From the NCBI GenBank assembly GCA_963281255.1, contig OY725488.1, positions 11,443,524-11,507,523 on the forward strand: 64,000 nt of DNA, read 5' to 3'. Within the stretch, counting starts at the first letter, position 1. Each line of letters starts with the position of its first letter. The notes under the pieces are model-generated. The model made no database searches and was not told where the DNA came from. It worked only from the letters and a program-made list of their open reading frames with translations. Shown here in pieces: positions 44,418 through 55,860 of the stretch. A program made the translations under genes and the position numbers. Source of the stretch: Aphrocallistes beatrix (Eukaryota > Porifera > Hexactinellida > Sceptrulophora > Aphrocallistidae).

Positions 44418-44897
44418 TTATCCAAAGTGCAATTGGATTACCCAACATTTCTTGAAAAATGTATTCAGCAAAGGATTTGCAGCTTGATGGTAATGAAACT
44501 TCATTAAATCTGAATTCTCAACTTTACTACAATTAGACAGCTTCAATAATTCCTCGTTCTCAATATCAGGAAATGTAATGTAGTGAAGATGCACAAGGGC
44601 AGTTATCAGGAATAGGATAATGCAAGTTATTTCACTCAGGTTAATCAGGAGCAAATACGCATACTTTCTTATTTCAGTTTGGTAATTGTGACATAATTGT
44701 TCGAAATCAGTACGTGAATCTTCTGACTGCTCAGTAATCAAGTGTCTAGCTGCAACTCTCAAATACTTCTTGGACTGATAGATCCGATAACTGAACACTA
44801 TCACCCAGTACACACTCAATACTGAGAAAATGATAGAAAATGAGAAGACTATGGCAATTATTACATGACTCATTTTGTCATATACTTTCAGTTGCAT
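44418..44897 (-). CDS. Small membrane protein or first exon of a multi-pass protein
   Basis: 159-aa ORF from ATG. Two clear hydrophobic helices: about residues 11-40 (VIIAIVFSFSIIFSVLSVYW) and about 81-108 (YAYLLLINLSEITCIILFLI), with a charged loop between. It then continues NCSKVENSDLMKFHYHQ, with a possible N-glycosylation site (NCS). The ORF stops at 44418, about 200 bp before the Ginger-like element. It may be a partial gene whose further exons lie elsewhere or were cut off. I do not recognise the family. Confidence 0.5.
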   Translation of the reverse strand: MQLKVYDKMSHVIIAIVFSFSIIFSVLSVYWVIVFSYRIYQSKKYLRVAARHLITEQSEDSRTDFEQLCHNYQTEIRKYAYLLLINLSEITCIILFLITALVHLHYITFPDIENEELLKLSNCSKVENSDLMKFHYHQAANPLLNTFFKKCWVIQLHFG

Positions 44898-44994
44898 CTT
44901 TTTATACTGCCTCTTCTTTATGGTTATATATATTCATTGATAGGTTAAGGCTGCAAATATTAATTATCAGAATGCCTATAATCTCCTGTTGTAC

Positions 44995-45425
44995 CATATT
45001 GGTTTGATCATAGCCTACTATATATGTATAAGGCTTAAGAGTAACTTAACCAGGGATGCGGTAGAAGATGGATGAAGAAATACATGAGCTGCCTTAAATC
45101 ATTAACAAAGCACAATATAGCTTAGGAATGTATTACCAGCATATATAAATATGATGTCAAAGCACCCATATCCATTAAAATTTCGATTAGCCATCAAATG
45201 ATTGCGCAACAGGTTATATTTGGGTCAAATTTAGTGATTTTCAGAGGCCATTTAAGGGCACTTCTGTGTTTTTATTATAAGGTTTTTCGCATAGAACTGA
45301 GAAGTGAATGTGTTAATACTAAAAATTTGGATTTTTTTCATGGAATGTTCTTACATTCCAGTGTTGCTATGGAGACGTGTTTTGGTCAGTTGGGGCTATA
45401 TCTTGAAAATGGCCCTGAGGATTAG
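44995..45425. repeat. Partial copy of the 60692-61370 foldback element
   Basis: Begins CATAGCCTACTATATATG and CAGGGATGCGGTAGAAGATG, and includes ATTGCGCAACAGGTTATATT and CATGGAATGTTCTTACATTC. These match the outer arm and the inverted interior of the larger element at 60692-61370. ORFs here are fortuitous. Confidence 0.75.
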
Positions 45426-45769
45426 ATGGGACTTAGGGAACTTCCATGCCATCTGCTTCCTCACTCTCTCTGCCTGTGAGAGGAAAGAACTTTCGTCTAT
45501 TGAACCTGGACTAGCCATCTACTTCTCTACATAATCTACATTATGTGGATTCATCACGGGTATCGAAATTTGGATCTAAGCCTCTCTTACCAGGGGTGCA
45601 GACTAGGGATGAGGATTTGTAGCTTTTAGGCTATGACTCAGGATCTGTAGGGCCATTTAGGACAAATCTTATTTTGGCTAATATAATATAATAGGTAAGG
45701 AAATTATTCGTATGACTAGACCCTACCAACCCTACCGGAGCCTACTTTTATGAGCTGTCAGTTGTAAGG

Positions 45770-46380
45770 CCATTACCATTATGTCAATCAAGTTGGTAAT
45801 TACCAGGCTCATCCACCTTATCACACAGAGAACTAAGACAGTTCATAGAAAAGTGGTAAGGTCATAGCCTTACCGCTGCACCGATTCCTACGGTTATGCA
45901 TATTGTCAGGTACATAAGACATCATAGCGGGGCTCAATGTCCAAAAGCTGTATGGAGCTGCCTTGCTCCTGTTAACTGGCTAAAGCAGTTAAGCAAACCC
46001 CAACAAAACTGGGGTAAAGGATGCGATGGTCGTTTAGCCTAGCATTACATAAGATACCATGTAACCTTATTTAGTGGGATTCAATCGTTTAATCCAGGAA
46101 TTTTCCAGTGCGGCACCTTTTGAAGGAGATAAATCCATAAAGACAACCAAACAGGTGTTTAACAAGAAATTTCTGGATCGGTGCCAACTCGGTGTGACAG
46201 TGCCAGCGGTCCCCTTAGTGAGATATCCCCCGGACTCCACACCCTAGTGCCACAAGTCCAGGGGGACAAAACTATGGGGGATACCTTGCACAATGACACC
46301 GACTTCTAAATCGAATCACACTATAAGCAACTTGGCATCTTGGGCGATACCAGACTAGCTAGCTAGCTAGATAAACCTCT
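45770..46380. other. Unexplained GC-richer, hairpin-rich segment
   Basis: A segment less AT-rich than its surroundings with several inverted repeats: GATATCCCCCGGACT and AAGTCCAGGGGG with GGGGGATAC further on, and ACCCCAACAAAACTGGGGT. It includes GGTGCCAACTCGGTGTGACA and GCTAGCTAGCTAG. No ORF, repeat partner or RNA family is recognised. It could be the 5' untranslated part of a retroelement or a structured RNA. Confidence 0.35.
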
Positions 46381-47048
46381 GGTCTATATGCATACTTTGA
46401 TTATTTAAAATAATCAGATCACTCCCTAAATAATTCATTCCATTATTCATTAGACAAAAACATTTATTTCACAACCGTAAACTACACATCCGAATTACGC
46501 ATTTCGGATCTTTCAAACTCATGTAGAAAATTACCAACCAGTGTCACTTTGTACCACTAATCGCCTATGTTAATATATAATGGCCTTGACTGGGGATAAA
46601 TACAATGAGGCATATCAAAGGTAGATATTTTAAAACTTGGCAGTTAGTAATTGAGTTGAGACTCTCAATTATGAGTAATTAGAATGGGTACGAATCTAGT
46701 ATGAATAGATCCACTTTAAATTAATAAATAATACTATTTATATCGAGTTTTTCGAACAGGTCGAATACATTTGTCCCGGTACTGTACATACTAGTACGTA
46801 TGTTATAATAATTACCTCATAAATAACATCGTATGTATGCAGTAGATTACTTTATTACTTATATCAAAGCTTTGCAGTGTTGTTAAGCATGAATAACGCT
46901 CATAAAAACGGGAAGTGATGAGATTTCGCCAAAAATTTTGACGATGCACACCTACACTATAAAGAGATCCTCCAAGCTAAATTGGGTAACTATTAGATTT
47001 CGTAGTTGCGCTTGCACGGACATACATCCTTACTATTAAAACTTGATT

Positions 47049-47192
47049 AATGTTTGTGTATGTGTGTATGTGTGTATGTGTGTATGTATGTATGTATGTA
47101 TGTATGTATGTATGTATGTATGTATGTATGTATGTATGTATGTATGTATGTATGTATGTATGTATGTATGTATGTATGTATGTATGTATGCA
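47049..47192. repeat. (TATG)n microsatellite
   Basis: Long TGTA/TATG tetranucleotide run, continuing briefly at 47332-47348 after an insertion. The apparent Tyr-Val-Cys-Met ORFs are translations of the repeat. Confidence 0.95.
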
Positions 47193-47331
47193 GGGGCGCC
47201 GAACTTTTCGAAATCTAAGGACAATTTCGGGGTTCCAGGGGGGGCTCGACCGTAAATTTTGTATTGCGTCTATGGGCCATCTTCGATTCCAGGGGGGCTC
47301 AAGCCCCCCCAGCCCCCCCGGGTTCGGCGCC
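47192..47331. mobile_element. Small GC-rich MITE (GGCGCCGAAC ends) inside the microsatellite
   Basis: GGGGCGCCGAAC at the left and GTTCGGCGCC at the right are inverted. TATG repeats continue on both sides, so it inserted into the microsatellite. A second copy with the same interior (GTCTATG.GCCATCTTCGA) is at 27748-27870. Confidence 0.75.
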
Positions 47332-47465
47332 TATGTATGTATGTATGTCCGTACGCCCGCTATTGCGAAATCTAAAGGTCCGATTTTTACCAAATTTGGT
47401 AGGTAGGATCTCAATATGGTGTAGATGTGCACCGTCAACATTTTTTCGCAAAATCTCATCACTTA
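47332..47465. repeat. Dispersed repeat R1, right half
   Basis: GTCCGTACGCCCGCTATTGC, ACCAAATTTGGTAGGTAGG and GTAGATGTGCACCGTCAACA match 2005-2130. Together with the microsatellite this is an R1 copy whose TATG run has expanded. Confidence 0.7.
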
Positions 47466-47475
47466 CGGTTTTTAG

Positions 47476-47867
47476 TAGAGGTGTACCGGATTAGAGATTT
47501 TCTACTCCGGCCGGATCCGGATATCCGCTACTCAATTATCCGGATATCCGGCTAAATATTTATTTGATAAATGATACCATAATATCACATCAAGACCTAA
47601 AAAACGAAGTAGGCTACTACCAGAAAATGGTGAGAGATTAATATTCATACAAAAGAATCTTTCTTTATTGAATTACAACTATTAGCTAGCATTTAGAGTT
47701 TTAATATAGTAGATTGGAATAGGTTATAGATTAGATCTATGGATTGATAATAGCTTTAGAATTAAATTGTAGTTAATTGAATAAATTGCTTCTGTTTCTA
47801 TTCTTTTTGTAGTTAATGTTTAATTCATACACGATCACAATTGGAACCACAATCCGGTACACTCCTA
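47476..47867. mobile_element. hAT-like MITE, 392 bp
   Basis: TAGAGGTGTACCGGATT and AATCCGGTACACTCCTA are inverted ends with one mismatch. Flanks GTTTTTAG and GTTTTTGG are an 8-bp duplication with one difference. Near the left end are repeated GGATCCGGATATCCG words, typical subterminal repeats. No transposase. Confidence 0.8.
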
Positions 47868-48849
47868 GTTTTTGGCTTTTAATAATAATAAAATTTAAGA
47901 GTGAATAGCTAGAACAAGAATAAGTACAATAATTCTTTCGACTTATTTAAGTCTTTTCATCTTCGTTGAGCTATAGTTTCCTTCTATTAATGTTTGATTA
48001 ACTCTGTTCTTTCTGATCTGTTCTATTTTGTAGTTCTGTACTTTGTTAAGCCCGTGCTAATTATGTTTACGGTTCTGTACTTTGTTAAATTTGTGCTAAT
48101 TCTGTTTGCAGTGTTTGGTGAATATGTAATCGTTGTTAGGTTGATATGCTGTTCTTTCGTTGCTATACTGTTCTTAGTTGGAATGTAGTTATCATTGGAT
48201 CGTTACTAAGCTGTTCCTTCTTAGTTGCTCTTTGTTCGCTGTGCTATGTCTTTCGTTTTGAAGTCAGTTCTTATTGTTAGCTTGGTGGGTATAATCAGTA
48301 TGAGAGTTAGTTCGTAGCTGCTGGTAGTGAGTTTAATTCGTAGCTGCTGCTGGTGGTGAGGTTGGTTCTTAGCTGCTGGTGATTAAACTGCTTTTTGTTT
48401 ATGATTGTTTTGAGTAGTGGGATGTTGATTGAATCTGGTTGGGTCTTGTCTTTTATTTGTCGGTGATTTTGGATTTGTAGGTTCCGTGCTCTTCATTTAT
48501 AAAAAGTTGCAAATTGTAAAAAAAGGAATTATAGAAAAGAGCGGGCGCTAATGGTAAGTAGAAATTTTTGGTTGGAGATTGTAATTAACTAGGGGGATTT
48601 AAGGGTTTTTTGCGCGGGATGTAGAAAGCGGGGTTTGTGCGGGGTGTAGAAATTGGGATTTTGTAGAAAGCCGGATTTATTCTGGACCGTAGCTTTCGCA
48701 AATTTCGTAAAACAGCGTTAGCTGTTCTGTTGTATAAATTTTCACTTTTGGGTATTTACATCTTATTTTATTTTCTCATTCTATTAGTTTTCCCTGTTTT
48801 TCTGCTTGTTGCCATTTATCTTTTGCACTGTTTAATCCCAGGAATTGCC

Positions 48850-49945
48850 ATGTGATTTTTTTGTAGTTCAGATGGGTTTTACTTCGGTTGTATTCCAGAT
48901 GTTGCATATGTTTGTCTTTTGCAGGTTTGTTGTCTCAATGTATGCGTGTTTGATTTCTTCTTCATTCCGTTTGTACATATGTAAGTGCTTCTGTACCTTA
49001 GGCATGGTATAATGGGGACGTTGATGTTTGCGTTTATATTTGGAATGGTCTCGTATTGACGACACATAATGCAGCTATAATTCGGGCATGGGAAGATTGA
49101 GTGGTTGTGGTTGCTTCTCTTTGGCAGGTAGGACAGGAGTTTTAATATTGGTGGCATGGGTGTTATAGGAAGTAATCTAAATTCCTTGGTCTGGTATGGA
49201 GATAGTTGGTTCTTTGTTGGCCTTGTATCCGAGTATTGGTATGTTATGTTCGGAATGTATTTAGTGTCCTTTTTCTCTGTTTTTTGCGGAAAATAGGTGA
49301 TGCGAACCATGTTTTCAACTACTTCGGTGCAGTCATGTCCAGCCTCTGTAGTGCTGGTAGATATTTCTGCAGCATGTAGTTGAGTGCTTCAGCTGGATTG
49401 TGAGCTATTTGTGTGGCTCGGAATGCTGCACCGAAGTAGATTTTTGGCTAGCTTGGTGGATGGGTGGAATGAGTGGGGATGCAAGGGTACTGCTTGCCTG
49501 TACTTTAGTTGGATGGGTAGGAATTCCTTTTTGTTTGTGTCGTACATGGCGTCTTGTGTAGCATTGTCGGCTGTTGGTATCAATTTGTAAGGTTTTAATG
49601 GTAGCGAGTCGATTGGATAAGTTGCAGCTACGTCGTCAGAATATAGTGTTAGGGCTTGCCCTATGGGTGTTGATAGTTTCTTAGTAGGTATGCTGTGCAC
49701 ATCCGTGCTAGTTCTGGGGCGAGTGGCAGTCCCATGGGGATTCTGTTTCTGCCTAGGTGGTAACATTTATTTCCATCTGTGAGGTAATTGTATTTGAGCA
49801 GTTGTTCAAGCAGTTGCAGTTCCCTCCTTCGTGTGGAGTTGTAATGTTTATGCTGTGAGTATGAGACTGTGTGGAGTGGACGGATAGAATTTTTCTATGT
49901 CTCCTGTGTATATTTTGAGGTGCTCCAAACGTCATTAGTGCATCG
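48850..49945 (-). mobile_element. Penelope-like retroelement copy B, 5'-truncated and frame-broken
   Basis: Minus-strand frames include RT motif A (TGDIEKFYPSTPHSLI near 49920), RIPMGLPLAPELARMCTAYL near 49720, and a TLYSDDVAATY motif followed by NATQDAMYDTNKKEFLPI, which aligns with NATQDVIYD of copy A. Downstream, FPCPNYSCIMC leads to a degraded C-terminal part. Several frameshifts and stops. Sequence at 47870-48850, including runs of TTGTTAGCTTGG-like text, may be its non-coding end or unrelated. Confidence 0.75.
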
Positions 49946-50159
49946 ATCTTTAAATTTTTATTATCTACAAGTGAAATTTATATTTTTACTATATGTGTTT
50001 AGTACACTGTTTACGAATACAATGCACCCTCTTTATTCAGAAGCCTTCATTTTTACAATCGAACACCCAACATATAACCTTATTCGCCTTTATGCTTTGA
50101 GTCAACGTTTATAATATTATTAAAAATATTAGCTTTAATGTTCTAACAATACAAATTTA

Positions 50160-50290
50160 CTATGGTTAACACCCCATTGAATTAGTGTTATTTCACTAGT
50201 CGGAACAAATTCACTAATCCAAACGATATTTTCGATCATTGGCACATAGCTGTTCGGATTAGCGAGGATGTACTGTACAAATATGTACTA
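50160..50290. mobile_element. pogo-like MITE fragment
   Basis: AATTCACTAATCCAAACGAT and AGCTGTTCGGATTAGCGAGG followed by TGTACTGTA resemble the interior and right end of a Tigger-type MITE. The left end is unclear. Confidence 0.4.
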
Positions 50291-50954
50291 TAAATACAGT
50301 GCATAATCTGGAAGGCTAGACTATGCCCTTCCTCCCCGGAACGTTACGACTATGCCGGATAATCGAGGTAGTTTATAATGAACTGGAACTAGGGAGCATG
50401 TCGAGGTTGAACCGATCTAAAAATATCTCTGAGGATGTGACAGAATTTTTACAAATTTGGATGATGGTTTTAGAAAACGGGGTTACCCCTTCCATTACTC
50501 TTGAAGTCTACGCCTATGGCTGAAGCCCCACGATGGGTTCCAGGGGTCTTGTCCTGGAAGATGATTGCTTCGTAATTCGATTTGTTTGAAAAGGTTGGAG
50601 AGGAAATATGTAAGAGCTTTGTGGATGTATTGCTTTAGACACAACCTGAACTTGGTTGTGAAGGAATACTCCTGAATAGATTTTAATTCAGCGACTTTCA
50701 TGGATGCTTTCCGACATAAACTGTGCTAATTCCGTTCTTCTTCTCGTTCAAGGAAGATGTACGAAACCAAAATGAACCAGATTCGGATCATGTTCCTCAT
50801 ATGGTTAAGGTTTACAGCTGGTTGCAACTTTTGTAGAATTTTCACACTTTCACTTTCTGTCTGTTGGGATCTATGCAGGTGGTCCTCACATGAACACTAT
50901 ACGGGCCATTCACAGATAACTTCGTGCCGTTTTCAACTGCAGCAGGGATTGTAC

Positions 50955-51115
50955 TGCCTCCACAGATACGCTCCTAGTCTCAAACCCATAAACTTTCATA
51001 CGTCTATATCGACAAGTAACAGGATAAATTGGTAATATTCTAAATTTTCAAGCTCCTAAACACTTTCTGACTTAAAATCATAGTCTGAAGGAGCGTCCCA
51101 CACTCCTAGATGATC
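50955..51115 (-). repeat. Dispersed repeat R4, inverted copy
   Basis: CCACAGATACGCTCCTAGTC, CATAAACTTTCATACG and GAAGGAGCG...CTCCTAGATGATCCC are the inverse of the 4362-4555 repeat. It lies directly before the gypsy element boundary. The stretch 50290-50955 has no gene I recognise. Confidence 0.65.
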
Positions 51116-52933
51116 CCTTGTACTGCAGATGTACGTATGAAACCTCTTCAGGTGATTGTAACAAGGTATGCAGTGCTATAAATATAACCACAGCAAGGTA
51201 TATTATCGAGAAGTAACAATTAGCTAAATAGGCCCATAGGCGTCGTAAACTTTATTGCCTACCCTTGGACTACCCGGCCACAATAATCCAGGGCCGTTCA
51301 GTCAGTTAATCGGGCCGTATCTTCAGTTGATCCAGCGTTACCGTCAGCCAAATGGGCCGTGAACCCATGATTTACATGAGGAATTAGTACGAAGGTAAAA
51401 AATGTTGTATTTATATTCCAGAAGGATGGAAAGTTAGATAACAAAATTCTGATTCATTTACGTAATCCTATTTATCTTCATTTGCCTGTGCAGAAGATGC
51501 ACAAAGGTTGGAACGTGTAGACCTCGAGCGTATGAATTCATCCGCGACAGCGTCCAAATCCAATTGATCTGTAAATGTCTTATTCAGATGACAAACAGCA
51601 TATGAATTCATACTAATCTGACTGGAGTTGTCCTTAGCTTTGACTTGATTCTAGCAAGGCCAGAAAAGGACCTCTCAGCTGAACAAACTGTTGTAGGTAG
51701 TGTCAATACGATGACAAGCAATGAGCGGTACTGTACCAATACTTCGCCGATTTCACTACGCATTACATCCAGTATAGGTTCCATCTTGAAATCCTTTCCA
51801 AGCGACGTCAAGCGAGCACGTAATATATCGCGCTCAGATATGAACAAACGCCAGTCGATATCATCGTGCAGTGTCTGCAATGACGGATCCACCTCACTAT
51901 CAAAAAATAAAGCACTCTCCATATGACCCACCATTGTTAAGTCTGCAATGTCATACTTTCTGTTGATACCTGCGATCATTTCGAACAGAAGAGCTTTATG
52001 CATTTCTGTGATGTATTGAGTGAGCAGAAGCTGCTCCTCATCTGCAGCAGTCATAACCTGACTCTTGCGCCCTCACCTAATTGCCCTCTTAAGAAGAGGG
52101 CCTTCTATTTCCATAGAGTCAGCTTCTGTCTTCACCTCATCGAAGAATGTAGTTAGTGCATCCCAATCACTTGTTTTCTTCACCAACCGATCTAAAGTCC
52201 CTTATAAGATCTCGAACAGTCAGAATGCTAAGACCAGGGGATTGGATTATACGATGAACAGGGTTTATAACAGAGTATGCATCTTGTAATACGCGAAGGC
52301 TGTAGTATGTCCGGTAGTTGTCAAGTAGGTTGATGAATTCTCTAGCTTTAGCCTTCTGGTGAGCATTTGGAAGACCAGCTGAATCATCATAGATGTCTAC
52401 ATCTAACCTCTTTACAAAGTAGTCCAAAAGCAAGGAATAGTTGTCCACAACACTTGATATAGCCCTTTCGTTACACAACCATCTCGTATCACTAAGTAAC
52501 TTAACAGTTGGTAATTTACTTTTTTTGTTAGTCTTGGCCTTGTTTTGTTTCTGTTTGCCAATTATTTGCATGCACAAATCAATCCAATCATCGTCCTCAC
52601 TCTCCGAGCTCCCTCCAACATTATCCACAGCCTCTTCATCTTTTCTATCATCATTATTTCGTTGGCGTTCGTCCTGAAATTGTTGCCAGCCTGATGTACG
52701 CTTGATATGTCTCGCGATGCTGCCCACTACACTCATTGCGTGTTCACAAGCGGGTACTGCTTGGACACCATGTTTAAGCACCAAATTTAGTGCGTGTCCT
52801 GCACAATAAATAAATAAGGCCTTGGGATATTTACGTTTTATCCTTGTTTTTACGCCACTTAGCCTTCCCACCATTGTCGTAGCCCCATCTAGAACCTGCC
52901 CAACACAATACTTTTCGACATCCATCTGATATA

Positions 52934-54182
52934 CAGTCTGTTACATATTTATTTAGAATAGCACTCTATTATTATAAACCCCTATTTTTCTAATTATACA
53001 GGAAATGTCTTGATTCTGATTGATTGATTTAAAAGTTAGACATGTTTAGATCAAAATTTAAAAATATCATCATTGTTTAATTCTTTTTCTGCAATTAACA
53101 TATTTTGATCTCTAGGTATGACGTATTTATTTGAATTATTTAGTGTTCTTTTACTTTAATTGATATATTTTCCCCTTTTTTTCGATTGGTAGTTAATATA
53201 ATGAATCAACGTGAAAGACGGAAGTTGTGAAGACATTATTACAGTCTGATCAACTCTCTCCCAAAGAAATTTCCAAAAATATCGGAATTTCTCTCGCTAC
53301 CGTTTACAACATAAAAGGCCGCTTGGATACTGGCATACCGCTATCCCACCAAAAAGGAGCAGGAAGACCCAATACTCTACGATCGGCTATCAAACATTCT
53401 GTTATACACCAGGTACGATGTAAACCATATCTATCTTTGCGAACACTTGCGAGTCGTGTCCCTCATAAGGCATCTTACCAGACAGTACGGCGAGTTTTAA
53501 AAGATCAGTCCTACACTAAGCGTTATCCTGTTAAAACTCCTATGCTCAGCGAAAAAAATCGAATCTACCGGATTTCATGGGCTAAGAAGTATAAAAAGAT
53601 TTGCTCCAACCACCAAACATGTACCGAAGATTCATGTTTGGGCAGGATTTTCTTCCATGGGCACCTTCCCATTATGCATATTCACTGAGAATATGAACAG
53701 TGACATGTTCTTACAAATAATGGAGGGTCATTTACTTACTCAGGCACATGTATATCATGAAGATCAGTGGCGATTGGTCATGGATAATGATCCTAAACAT
53801 ACCTCTCGTAAAGTCAAAGCTTGACTCACCCAACATGTGCCAAATCAGATTCCTTGGCCTTCCCAAAGTCCAGACCTTAACCCTATATAAAATCTGTTCG
53901 GATGGGTAAAACAGGAGCTCATTAAACTAGGTCCCAGGACAATCCCAGAGTTGAAACAAAAATTAGAAGAAACTTGGAACCGAATTGACCCGGGATTTTT
54001 GCGTCCTTACTGGGAATCCATGACGAGAAGATGTCAAATGGCAATAGATAACAATGGATACTACGATAAAGTATTAACGAACACTAGTTTACTTTTCAAA
54101 ATAATCATTTTAGCCCAAAAATATTGAGATTATATTGACTCGCACTATAAATTCCAATTCTAAATAATTATGTAACAGACTG
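52934..54182. mobile_element. Tc1/mariner element nested in the hAT, 1249 bp
   Basis: CAGTCTGTTACATATTTATT at the left is the inverse, with one mismatch, of AATAATTATGTAACAGACTG at the right. TA flanks both ends (52932-52933, 54183-54184). The insertion lies inside the hAT coding region, just after the codons for LEDSLYV. It is the innermost insertion of the nest. Confidence 0.93.
53201..54126 (+). pseudogene. Tc1/mariner transposase, internally deleted
   Basis: ATG at 53201 with a one-base shift near 53226. Helix-turn-helix region LSPKEISKNIGISLATVYNI and GRPNTLR linker, then RVLKDQSYTKRYPVKTPML. The region holding the first catalytic Asp is missing between KKYKK (53600) and KHVPKIHVWAGFSSMG. 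The second Asp is in VMDNDPKHTSR. A TGA lies at 53822-53824. The third catalytic acidic codon in the SPDLNPI-x-NLF motif is a TAA stop (53888-53890). Clearly inactive. Confidence 0.9.
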
Positions 54183-55566
54183 TACATAAAGGCTATCCTC
54201 TAACAGGGTGACTAGTGATTCAGCATCTTTTTTAGCAGTGGCGTGCCAACCGAGGAAGGTTTCTTCAATCTCAAGGTTGTCGTTAACCGTCCGTACTACC
54301 ACAGCTGTCTGTTCTAACCCTTGCAGATCAGGAGTTCCGTCTATCATAAAAGCGAACTTTCGATTACGAAGACGTATGCTGATAAGGCGCATGGTTGAAA
54401 CTCCTACCAACGCTGTCATCTCCTTGATTACATCACCAGATGTGAATTTGGTTCTGTGGTTCCGCTCAAACCACCAATGAATATCGGTTTGGTATCTTGC
54501 TAGCATTTTTGTCAATTGATCAAAGTTGCTCTCTGAGTGTGTGCGCCCCCTAAGGGGTATGTCCTGCTTGAGCGCAGTGCGAATAGTATCAAGCATGATC
54601 AGAAGTGCTTGTCTCCCCTTCAAAGAATCAGTAAGGCCTTGACCGAGGACTTGCTGGAACACAGTACCCTTCTTCTCAAGAGCGTAATGAGCTTTAGCAA
54701 GACTATGATCCTTCGATTTGTCGTGGCTTGCCCATGTCCCTTTCACCCCCATCACGCGTGAGAAGTTGCTGACACCTTTGGTTAGTATATTTATTGCATA
54801 TTTGGATGACTGACAGTACTTACAGAAGGCAGTACCGGATATCTCATCGTAAGTCAGCCAAGGATATCGTACCTCCCATTCCGGAAGATACTTGCCCGTC
54901 CTTTTCAATTTCTTGGGTTTTGGTTTCTCTACCCCGTCTTCAGGCACTATTATGTCAGGATCTTCTGAGACACCGGGTATGGCGCTATCGTCTAAGTCTT
55001 CCGAGATCTTGTGGTGTTCTGACTCTGAGTCAGTCAGTCTGATGGTCACAGTGTCGGACAGTGGAAACTCCACATCGTCAGCGATTTGAGATCGGGAATT
55101 AACCCTAAACATGGATGCAGCCACTGCTTGCATCTGCGGGAGACTTGCTTCAATTCTACGCTGTTTTTCAATGGCTGCTTGCTTTTAGGCCCATCCTCCA
55201 GTAGGTTTTAATGAAGAGGACATGCTAATTTGTAAAAAATCATATTGTATAAGCACAGAATATGAAGGCTGGCTGGATTATTAGAAAATCAATGGATATA
55301 TCATATTGGACTTATAGTGACCAATAATGGGAGTCTAATAAAACTATATCATTAAAAATATTACGATTCGTCGCGATGCGACTATCCTGGATGGGCAAAA
55401 TTGTAACAGTCAATTACCAGTACATAATAGCACCCGGCATTATACCGGGTAGTACCCGGCACTATACCGGATAGTACCCGGCCTGCCGGGTAGTACCCGG
55501 CATTCACTCTGGGCCGCCCGGCCATTGCCGGGTAACCGGGTGGGTTACGACGCCTATGAATAGGCC

Positions 55567-55643
55567 CTAGTGTTTGAGTATCTAACTCAAGTAAACTGTT
55601 CTACTTGAGGTTAACTAATAAACTAAGTAATCTTCCCATGACA
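55567..55643 (-). repeat. Gypsy 3' LTR, right part
   Basis: CTAGTGTTTGAGTATCTAAC ... TTCCCATGACA, identical in text to the right part of the other LTR at 59915-59991. The left part is at 51157-51234, beyond the hAT. TCTAACTCAAGTAAACTGTT and ACTTGAGGTTAACTAA contain a short inverted motif (AACTCAAGT/ACTTGAGGTT). Confidence 0.9.
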
Positions 55644-55783
55644 TCACCTCCCCCTCATTTAGGATCTTCATCGCGAGCGCCATGAGGAGTCTTTATACTA
55701 TTCCATGAAACGGGGTTGCCAAAGAATTCCGTCTGCCTGGTTACCCGCGACGACCTTCTCGTTCCCCGATCACCTAATTCCAA

Positions 55784-55860
55784 ATCTACCTCCATTCTAT
55801 TCGATTTGTCTTGGGGGAATTGAATTCCCCCAAGACAAATCTAATAGAATGGAGGTAGAT
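55784..55860. repeat. 38-bp-arm near-perfect palindrome at the end of gypsy pol
   Basis: ATCTACCTCCATTCTATTCG...GGGGGAATT then one base, then the inverse, with a single mismatch in 38 pairs. A second small palindrome (GAGGAATTC...GAATTCCTC) follows at 55862-55882. It overlaps the last codons of the integrase C-terminal ORF, so the duplicated arm adds artificial residues to it. Confidence 0.93.

Larger units (their letters stand above)
51608..55133 (-). pseudogene. hAT transposase (TTF-type finger / DUF4371-like), interrupted
   Basis: N-terminal block 55133-54184: an acidic start, then a TTF/BED-like finger (YDEISGTAFCKYCQSSKYA), then the DUF4371-like core start (MIDGTPDLQGLEQTAVVVRT). Middle block 52925-52167: VGQVLDGATTMVGRLSGVK, YCAGHALNLVLKHGV (AH.LNL motif) and LLSDTRWLCNERA. 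C-terminal block 52054-51608: LPTTVCSAERSFSGLARIKS, the hAT dimerisation motif. The N-terminal and middle blocks are separated by the Tc1/mariner at 52934-54182; a frame change separates the middle and last blocks. Confidence 0.88.
51235..55558. mobile_element. hAT transposon inserted in the gypsy 3' LTR
   Basis: CATAGGCGTCGTAA and TTACGACGCCTATG are perfect inverted ends. AATAGGCC is duplicated at 51227-51234 and 55559-55566. The subterminal region at 55430-55550 repeats TACCCGGCA/GCCGGGTA motifs, as hAT ends often do. It contains a DUF4371/ZMYM1-type transposase on minus, itself split by a Tc1/mariner. Confidence 0.92.

Noticed and set aside
47036..47406. Tyr-Val-Cys-Met and Ile-His-Thr-Tyr repeat ORFs
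   Set aside because: Translations of the TATG microsatellite; no function is implied.
54208..55089. Plus-strand ORFs opposite the hAT transposase
   Set aside because: Antisense shadows; the minus frame carries the finger and transposase motifs.
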